32,000 nucleotides of DNA, from assembly GCA_945862455.1 (NCBI GenBank), contig CAMAXU010000020.1, forward strand, positions 1 to 32,000. Direction: 5' to 3'. The first letter of the stretch is position 1; every line of letters starts with the position of its first letter. Below are positions 24,538 to 32,000 of the stretch, piece by piece. Made by a program: the position numbers and the translations under genes. The notes under the pieces were generated by a model. It was not told the DNA's origin. It was given only the letters and a program-made list of their open reading frames with translations, and searched no databases. This DNA comes from Rickettsia typhi. GTDB taxonomy: Bacteria; Pseudomonadota; Alphaproteobacteria; Rickettsiales; UBA1997.

Positions 24538-26612
24538 CCGCTATTAATCATCCTCAAACAATCATCATAACTAAAAAGTCGCAGCAGGTCGCGGTGTTTT
24601 TTGCTTTGCAGTTTTTTATCGTGATGCAAAATTAGTTCGGCATTTTTGTGAGCGATTTTCAATAAATCAGTGTCGAAAGTTAAATCGGCAATTTTAAATT
24701 CGGGAAAACCACTTTGTTTGGTGCCAAGTAAATCGCCGCTTCCACGGATTTTTAAATCTTCTTCAGCAATAAAAAATCCATCATTTGATTCGCGTAAAAT
24801 GCTCAATCTTTTGCGACCATTTGTACCGAATTTTTCGCCATAAAGTAAAATGCAAAAAGATTTTTTATCTGATCTGCCAACGCGACCGCGAAGCTGATGA
24901 AGTTGTGAAAGTCCGAAATTTTCGGAATTTTCAATTAAAATTACCGTTGCTTCAGGAACATCAATTCCAACTTCAATCACGGTAGTTGAAACCAATATTT
25001 TCAAGCTTCCATCGCGTTTAGAAAATTCATTCATTACTTTTTCTTTTTCACTTTCTTTCATTTTTCCGTGAAGCAGTGCGACATTTTCGGCGCCGAAAAT
25101 TTCTGATAATTCGCTAAATTTTTGTTTGGCGCTAACTAACTGAACTTCTTCAGATTCTTCAATTGCTGGGCAAATCCAATAAATTTTTTCACCGCGCACA
25201 ACCGCGCGCTTTATGGATTGATAAACATCAGTAATTTTTTTTGCTGACATTACCAGAGTTTCAATTGGCTGACGATTTTTTGGTTTTTCATTCAAAATTG
25301 AAATATCCATGTCGCCATATAAACCCATCATGAGGCTGCGCGGAATAGGCGTTGCGCTCATTAATAAAACATCAACATCTTGACCTTTTTCAACTAATTT
25401 TAAACGCTGTATTACACCAAAACGATGTTGTTCATCGATAATTGCCAGACCCAGTTTTTTAAATTTTACATCATCTTCTAAAACCGCATGAGTGCTGATT
25501 AAAATGTCAATTTTTCCCTCGATCAAATCAGCAAGAATTTTAGCTTTTTGTTTTTTTGTATTAGCAGAAGTAAGAAGTTCAATTTTGATTTCACTGCCTT
25601 CCAAAAGCTTGCGAAAATAAGCCAAATGCTGTTTTGCTAAAACTGTTGTTGGTGCAATTACACAAGTTTGTTTTTCTTGTGAAATGCTGTTAAGGCAAGT
25701 GGCAATTGCCACCACGGTTTTTCCACTTCCAACATCACCTTGCAAAAGTCGCAGCATTTTTTTATCAGAATTGATTTCTGCAGAAATTTCTTGAATAGCT
25801 TCGGTCTGTGCAATTGTAAGCTCAAAAGGGAGTGAAATAAGAAATTTTTTGGCAAGATTTTTTTCTGGTTTATGAAATTTTTTCTTTTCTCCGGATTGCG
25901 ATTTTGCGAGCGAAACCGCGATTTGCCAAGCTAGAAGCTCATCATAAGCTAAACGTTTACGTGCTATTTCATGTAAATTATCGTAATTTTTTTCTTCCAG
26001 CGCAAAATAATGCAGGTTTTTTAAAGCTATCACAAAAATAGGCCAGCGCTGCTGATTCAAAAGATTGTGATCGATCCATTCTTCGATATTTTCTTCAAGT
26101 TTTGATAAAGTTTCGTGAATTTTTTGGGTAATAAATTTTTGTGAAATCGCCGCACCTAAAGGATAAATGGCATTAATTTTTGGCAGCTTTTCAATTTCTT
26201 TTGCTGGTAAAATTTCTTGCGGATGAACAATTTGATTTTCGCCGGCAATTTTTTGCAAATTTCCTAAAATCGCAATTTCTAAACCAATTGGCATTTTGGC
26301 GATTTGACTGGGAAAAATTTTGAAAAACACTAAATTTACATAGCCGCTGGGCGTGTAGCAAATAACTTTGTAAGGCTGGCGTGAAGTGGCTGGTTTTAAA
26401 TGCGATTCAACTTTGGCTATGATGATTACGAGACTTTCATTTGGTACTTCAAAAAGGCGAGGACTTAACATGATTTTTTCGGCACGCACTGGTTTATGCA
26501 GCAATAAATCAAAAATTTTATTATCTCCTACTAAGCGGGTTAAGAAATCGTTTATTGTTGGACCAACGCGCTTTAATGTAGAAAGAGGCTGAAGTAGAGT
26601 TTGAATGCTCAT
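24534..26612 (-). CDS. recG: ATP-dependent DNA helicase RecG
   Basis: A 692-residue SF2 helicase that remodels stalled forks and branched DNA. The N-terminal wedge and OB domain (about residues 1-180) is followed by the helicase core: Walker A LLQGDVGSGKT (289-299), APTTVLAKQH, DEQH box LAIIDEQHRFGV, MSATPIPRSL (motif III), then domain 2 with VLLHGKMKE, VSTTVIEVGIDVPEAT and QLRGRVGRSDKKSFC. The C-terminal region FAEEDL-type motif reads FIAEEDLKIRGSGDLLGTKQSG, the RecG-specific TRG region. Length is normal. Its stop codon shares bases with the stop of the convergent 360-residue gene. smpB lies 26 bp upstream in the same direction. Confidence 0.97.
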   Translation of the reverse strand: MSIQTLLQPLSTLKRVGPTINDFLTRLVGDNKIFDLLLHKPVRAEKIMLSPRLFEVPNESLVIIIAKVESHLKPATSRQPYKVICYTPSGYVNLVFFKIFPSQIAKMPIGLEIAILGNLQKIAGENQIVHPQEILPAKEIEKLPKINAIYPLGAAISQKFITQKIHETLSKLEENIEEWIDHNLLNQQRWPIFVIALKNLHYFALEEKNYDNLHEIARKRLAYDELLAWQIAVSLAKSQSGEKKKFHKPEKNLAKKFLISLPFELTIAQTEAIQEISAEINSDKKMLRLLQGDVGSGKTVVAIATCLNSISQEKQTCVIAPTTVLAKQHLAYFRKLLEGSEIKIELLTSANTKKQKAKILADLIEGKIDILISTHAVLEDDVKFKKLGLAIIDEQHRFGVIQRLKLVEKGQDVDVLLMSATPIPRSLMMGLYGDMDISILNEKPKNRQPIETLVMSAKKITDVYQSIKRAVVRGEKIYWICPAIEESEEVQLVSAKQKFSELSEIFGAENVALLHGKMKESEKEKVMNEFSKRDGSLKILVSTTVIEVGIDVPEATVILIENSENFGLSQLHQLRGRVGRSDKKSFCILLYGEKFGTNGRKRLSILRESNDGFFIAEEDLKIRGSGDLLGTKQSGFPEFKIADLTFDTDLLKIAHKNAELILHHDKKLQSKKHRDLLRLFSYDDCLRMINSG

Positions 26613-26638
26613 GTTTTAACAATTAATTGGTGAATTGT

Positions 26639-27073
26639 TTACTCTTCGCCGCGTTGCGCTCTGCGGTTCTCATCACGTTTTTTGATTGACTCGCGCTTGT
26701 CGAAAAGTTTTTTTCCACGTCCGATTCCGACAATTACTTTTGCAAAATTCTTTTTATTGAAAAATATTTTCATTGGTAAGGCGCTGTAGCCTTGAACCTG
26801 CATTTTTCCGGTTATTTTATTTAGTTGTTTTTTGTGTAGTAAAAGTTTGCGTTGTCTTTTTGGCGCGTGATTAAATTTATTAGCGCCTTTATATTCGCTG
26901 ATATTGCAATTAATTAAAAAAAGCTCGCCTTTAATGTCGGCAATATAAGCCTCGGAAATATTGGCTTTACCTTCGCGAATTGATTTTACTTCGCTTCCAA
27001 GCAGCATGATACCAGCTTCGATTTCTTCTTCGATGGCAAAATTGAAATGTGCTTTGCGGTTAAGGATTTGCAT
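26639..27073 (-). CDS. smpB: SsrA-binding protein SmpB
   Basis: A 144-residue tmRNA partner for ribosome rescue. NRKAHFNFAIEEEIEAGIMLLGSEVKSIREGKANISEAY is the family's N-terminal OB core, ALPMKIFFNKKNFAKVIVGIGRGKK the second half, and KLFDKRESIKKRDENRRAQR the basic tail that inserts into the mRNA channel. Usual length is 145-160. It forms a minus-strand pair with recG and diverges from rpsF. No tmRNA gene was recognised in the window. Confidence 0.97.
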   Translation of the reverse strand: MQILNRKAHFNFAIEEEIEAGIMLLGSEVKSIREGKANISEAYIADIKGELFLINCNISEYKGANKFNHAPKRQRKLLLHKKQLNKITGKMQVQGYSALPMKIFFNKKNFAKVIVGIGRGKKLFDKRESIKKRDENRRAQRGEE

Positions 27074-27080
27074 TGTTTAG

Positions 27081-27180
27081 TAATTAAGATTTAGAATTTA
27101 ATGATTTGTTGCAGGTGTTGATTTTACAAGCTAAATTTCAAATCTTAAATTTTAAATTCTAAATCCTAAATCTAAAATCA
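27081..27180. repeat. AT-rich inverted and tandem repeat between smpB and rpsF
   Basis: GATTTAGAATTTA (27088-27100) has its exact reverse complement TAAATTCTAAATC at 27153-27165. The right side continues as degenerate 7-8-bp units (AAATCTTA, AATTTTAA, ATTCTAA, ATCCTAA, ATCTAAA) over 27139-27176. It occupies the divergent promoter region of smpB and rpsF, so an effect on either promoter is possible. Confidence 0.65.
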
Positions 27181-27284
27181 ACTATTATCTTGCAATTAAA
27201 AAACCGGTAAATACTTTGCGCCGCTCCCAATTTTTAGCTGCTGACAAATAAAGCAATTAATTTTCAATTTAAAAACTTTTACTT

Positions 27285-27695
27285 ATGCCTCTTTACGAGA
27301 CCGTTTTTATTGCTAGGCAAGATTTAACCGCCGAAGACGTTGACGCCTTAACTACAAAGCTTTCCAAGATCATTACCGAAGGTAAAGGAAAGGTTGTTTC
27401 CAAAGAATATTGGGGACTTAGAAACTTAGCTTATAAAGTTAAGAAAAATTCTCGCGGACATTATATTTTGTTAAACATCGATGCTGAATATGCAGCAGTT
27501 GCGGAACTTAATCGCGTTATGGGTTTCAACGAAGACATTATCAGAAACATGACTTTTTCAGTTGAGTCTCACCAAGAAGAGTCTCCGCTTTTTGTTTCTG
27601 GCAATGCTAAAGATTATAAGGCTGGCAAGATTGCTGCCAAGAAAGAGCCAAGCAAAACAGATTTGGTTTTGGATCAAGTTCAATTTGAAGTTTAA
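27285..27695 (+). CDS. rpsF: 30S ribosomal protein S6
   Basis: A 136-residue S6. MPLYETVFIARQDLTAEDVDALT and YWGLRNLAYKVKKNSRGHYILLNI are the conserved alphaproteobacterial segments. The C-terminal tail beyond residue about 100 (PLFVSGNAKDYKAGK...) is lineage-specific. It leads the standard rpsF-rpsR-rplI operon, and rpsR starts 9 bp after the stop. Confidence 0.97.
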   Translation: MPLYETVFIARQDLTAEDVDALTTKLSKIITEGKGKVVSKEYWGLRNLAYKVKKNSRGHYILLNIDAEYAAVAELNRVMGFNEDIIRNMTFSVESHQEESPLFVSGNAKDYKAGKIAAKKEPSKTDLVLDQVQFEV

Positions 27696-27704
27696 GGAGT
27701 ATCA

Positions 27705-28040
27705 ATGGTTGCTAGAACTGCTAATAAAAATAAAAACACCAATAATAACACCAGCGCTACTCAGAATACTGAGGAAGGCTACATCAAAATCTCTTTGGTT
27801 AACCAAAGCGTTTTTATTAGAAAGAAAAAATCTTGTCCACTTCGTGACATTCCTCTTTCTGAAATCAACTACACTAATTTGAAATTGTTGAACAAATTCT
27901 TGTCTGAAAGAGGCAAAATTATTCCAAGCAGAATTACTAATGTTGAAGTTAAAAAACAAAAAGCTCTTGCGAATGCAATTAAAAGAGCTCGCCATTTGGC
28001 TTTGATTTCTCCAATCAAAAAAGATCTAGCAACTATCTAA
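27705..28040 (+). CDS. rpsR: 30S ribosomal protein S18
   Basis: A 111-residue S18. The core RKKKSCPLRDIPLSEINYTNLKLLNKFLSERGKIIPSRIT and KKQKALANAIKRARHLALI is unmistakable. The first about 25 residues are rich in Asn and Thr (ANKNKNTNNNTSATQNTEEG), an extension not usual for S18. A clear Shine-Dalgarno (AAGGAG, 27693-27698) overlaps the rpsF stop. Confidence 0.97.
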   Translation: MVARTANKNKNTNNNTSATQNTEEGYIKISLVNQSVFIRKKKSCPLRDIPLSEINYTNLKLLNKFLSERGKIIPSRITNVEVKKQKALANAIKRARHLALISPIKKDLATI

Positions 28041-28051
28041 TTAATCGGATC

Positions 28052-28660
28052 ATGAAAATTATTTTAATTACCGCCATTTCAAACTTGGGAAAAATTGGTG
28101 ACGTTGTAGAAGTGAAAAACGGCTACGCAAAAAACTTCCTAATTCCAGGAAAAAAAGCGATTTGTTTTACTGCAAATAACTATAAAATCTTCGAATCTAA
28201 GAAGGTTGAATTTGAACAAGAAAATCAAAAAAATCTTGTATCATCTTCTCAAGTTAAAGACCAAATCGTTGGCAAGGACATTATCATTATTGAAAACGCT
28301 TCTGACGATGGCAGACTTTATGGCTCAGTAAGTTCTTCAGTTATTGCTGCAAAAATTAATGAAGTTGTGGGTGGAAAAGCAATATCGCGTGCAGACATCT
28401 TCTTAAAAAAACCAATCAAAGAAATTGGTATTTACTCGGTTAAAGTTGCTCCGCATTCTGAAGTTAATTTTGATGTACGTTTGATCGTAACTAGAAGTGA
28501 ATCTGAAATCGGTGCACTTTTGAAAGCTGAGAAAAAAACTAATTCTAAAAATGAAACTTCTGAAGAAGTTGTAGAAAGTTCTAAGGAAGCGATTGTTCAA
28601 ATTGAAAAACCAAAAAAATCATCCAAAAAGAAAAAGGAAGAAGTGGTTGAGTCCGAATAA
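28052..28660 (+). CDS. rplI: 50S ribosomal protein L9 with long Lys/Glu-rich tail
   Basis: A 202-residue L9. The N-terminal RNA-binding domain MKIILITAISNLGKIGDVVEVKNGYAKNFLIPGKKA is classic, joined by the long helix (about 40-75) to the C-terminal domain (DGRLYGSVSSSVIAAKI to about residue 150). Beyond that lies an extra Lys/Glu/Ser-rich tail of about 50 residues ending KKSSKKKKEEVVESE. Alphaproteobacterial L9 often has such tails, with varying length. A terminator follows 29 bp downstream. Confidence 0.97.
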   Translation: MKIILITAISNLGKIGDVVEVKNGYAKNFLIPGKKAICFTANNYKIFESKKVEFEQENQKNLVSSSQVKDQIVGKDIIIIENASDDGRLYGSVSSSVIAAKINEVVGGKAISRADIFLKKPIKEIGIYSVKVAPHSEVNFDVRLIVTRSESEIGALLKAEKKTNSKNETSEEVVESSKEAIVQIEKPKKSSKKKKEEVVESE

Positions 28661-28689
28661 CTTCGACTCATTTTTTAATCAGGAAATTT

Positions 28690-28726
28690 AAAACCGCCTT
28701 TGAATTTTTTCAGGGGCGGTTTTTTG
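28690..28726 (+). terminator. Intrinsic terminator after rplI
   Basis: AAAACCGCC (28690-28698) pairs with GGCGGTTTT, followed by more T to 28726. The loop is about TTTGAATTTTTTCAGG. This is a textbook stem plus T run closing the rpsF operon. Confidence 0.93.
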
Positions 28727-29680
28727 TTGCGTGAAGTTTTTTTTGTAAGTGAATTATCAAAAATTCCATACTTAGCTAATCGAGCAAAACATGAGGTGTG
28801 TATCTGAGATAATAGCTCGATCTTGTAAGTATACCAAATTAACTATCTCTTGATAGCACTAACGAAGTATTTTTGAGGAAAAATTGCGACTGGAAATGTA
28901 AGCTGTATCAATTGATACAGCGTCATTTTCTGAGCAAATTTTTACCAAAAAGACAAAGTTATGGCTATCAAGAGATAGTTAATTTGGTATAACTGGCTAG
29001 TAGAGTTCCTCAAAAAATAGAGTTTTTAAAAGTTAGCGTAAGCCATAAAGTAAAATGTAAATTCACTGTACATACATAGTATTAACTAAAGAAAAACATT
29101 CTTTTAAATTTCTATCGAAAATTCCCAAAACTTCTTCAATTTATTTTGAAAAAGTTTTTCTTTTTACAAGGAAAGTAATTTTTTAAAATTGCTTGAAGCT
29201 CTATTTATAAGAGGTTGCAAAGGTTCTTTTTTTATCTTAAAAAAACTTTAAGATTTTTAACATTAAGATGTTGACATATTAAAAGTGGCGGGTTTAATGC
29301 ACGTCCTCCTAACTTCTGGTTTTTGCAAAAAAGCTTTTCAAACAGCTTGAACCCAGAAGTATTGGTTGATTCGAAACTTCTTGCAGTCCTAAACAACTGA
29401 CAATCCTTTCAAAAGTCAAAATTACTCATAAGCGAGATCGCTTCTGAGCCTTTGATTTTTTTCTGATTTGTGAAGTTTGCTGTTTTACATCGTAAATAAT
29501 TGATAACTAGAGAATACCGCAAATTAACGCATAGCAGAAACGCCGTGCGTATTAATTTATGCGATTTCAATAAACTGAAAACAATTTTAACAAATTGTTA
29601 TAAAAATAGTTTATCTCAAGAAAAACCTTATAATTCTTAATTCGAGCGAAAGTGTAGATTATTCTGCACATAGATTTGAA
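28727..29680. other. Long intergenic region upstream of 23S rRNA
   Basis: No gene was recognised. Contents in order: a hairpin ATCGAGC/GCTCGAT (28779-28785 with 28815-28821), the second 162-bp MITE (28830-28991), an AT-rich stretch, TTGACA at 29271-29276 as a possible -35 box with only a poor -10 about 17 bp on, a stem ACTTCTGG/CCAGAAGT (29312-29319 with 29353-29360), a stem CTCA-AAGC/GCTT-TGAG (29425-29448), and an imperfect inverted repeat around CGCAAATTAACGCA and TGCGTATTAATTTATGC (about 29518-29564). The last 400 bp probably holds the 23S promoter and leader processing stems. No tRNA or other known RNA was found. Confidence 0.65.
28830..28991. mobile_element. 162-bp MITE, copy 2
   Basis: About six differences from the copy at 16526-16687. 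Here the terminal inverted repeat is perfect over 28 bp (28830-28857 with its complement at the right end), and the hairpin tip TGTATCAATTGATACA is a perfect palindrome; copy 1 has lost several of these pairs. Flanking TA fits a TA-targeting transposase. It sits 104 bp after the rplI terminator and well away from any coding region. Confidence 0.88.

Positions 29681-32000
<2,320 letters not shown>

Noticed and set aside
27139..27176. Telomere-like TAAATCC-type repeats
   Set aside because: The units are degenerate, few and AT-biased; they are better explained as AT-rich promoter sequence with an inverted repeat.

Overview
The window looks like a piece of an AT-rich alphaproteobacterial chromosome, most likely from the order Rickettsiales. 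Four observations support this. (1) The 3' part of a 16S rRNA gene (1-502) is followed by protein genes, and a 23S rRNA gene starts separately about 29 kb later (about 29681-32000). No ITS, tRNA-Ile or tRNA-Ala lies after the 16S gene, so the rRNA genes are unlinked, as in Rickettsia and relatives. (2) The decoding-site strand of the 16S reads ACACACTGCCCGTC with T at the universal C, and the 3' end reads GGATTACCTCC. From memory, both forms occur in Rickettsiales. (3) There is an NDUFS4-type complex I accessory protein, a family of alphaproteobacteria and mitochondria. (4) The spaces between genes are rich in palindromic and hairpin repeats, and one gene is clearly decayed. Threonine synthase, glutathione synthesis and a CcoG oxidase-assembly factor suggest a metabolically less reduced member (a Midichloriaceae- or Deianiraeaceae-like lineage is a guess).

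Layout. 1-1213: 16S 3' end, processing hairpins, a small tautomerase (CHMI family) and a palindromic repeat. 1214-2600: queE, then about 700 bp without a recognisable gene. 2601-10973 (minus strand, one long colinear block): thrC, ccmF, ggt, an NDUFS4-like gene, a complex palindromic repeat cluster, gshA, a C26 glutamine amidotransferase and rluB. ggt, gshA and the amidotransferase all act on gamma-glutamyl compounds. 11052-11989 (plus): rppH and holC. 12038-13429 (minus): ccoG. 13468-13612: a 145-bp MITE-like hairpin with an intact 5-bp target duplication. 13664-18169 (plus): a tripartite ABC exporter (FtsX/DevC-type permease, ATPase, HlyD-type adaptor, TolC/NodT-type outer-membrane lipoprotein), with a 162-bp MITE between the last two genes. 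18240-19015: rplU, rpmA, tRNA-Leu(UAG). 19206-19449: a GIY-YIG endonuclease pseudogene. 19644-23287: tig, psd, pccB and a strong terminator. 23455-24537: an unrecognised 360-residue protein with faint three-fold repetition resembling mitochondrial carriers. 24534-27073 (minus): recG, smpB. 27285-28660 (plus): rpsF-rpsR-rplI and a terminator. 28727-29680: intergenic, with the second copy of the 162-bp MITE. 29681-end: 23S rRNA.

Most of the genes are housekeeping. The points most worth a second look are the carrier-like protein, the two MITE families with their target duplications, the nested palindrome array at 5408-5592, the gamma-glutamyl gene cluster with a lipoprotein-type GGT, and the GIY-YIG pseudogene whose two frameshifts are both single-A losses in A runs. 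All calls come from reading the sequence; no database search was possible.
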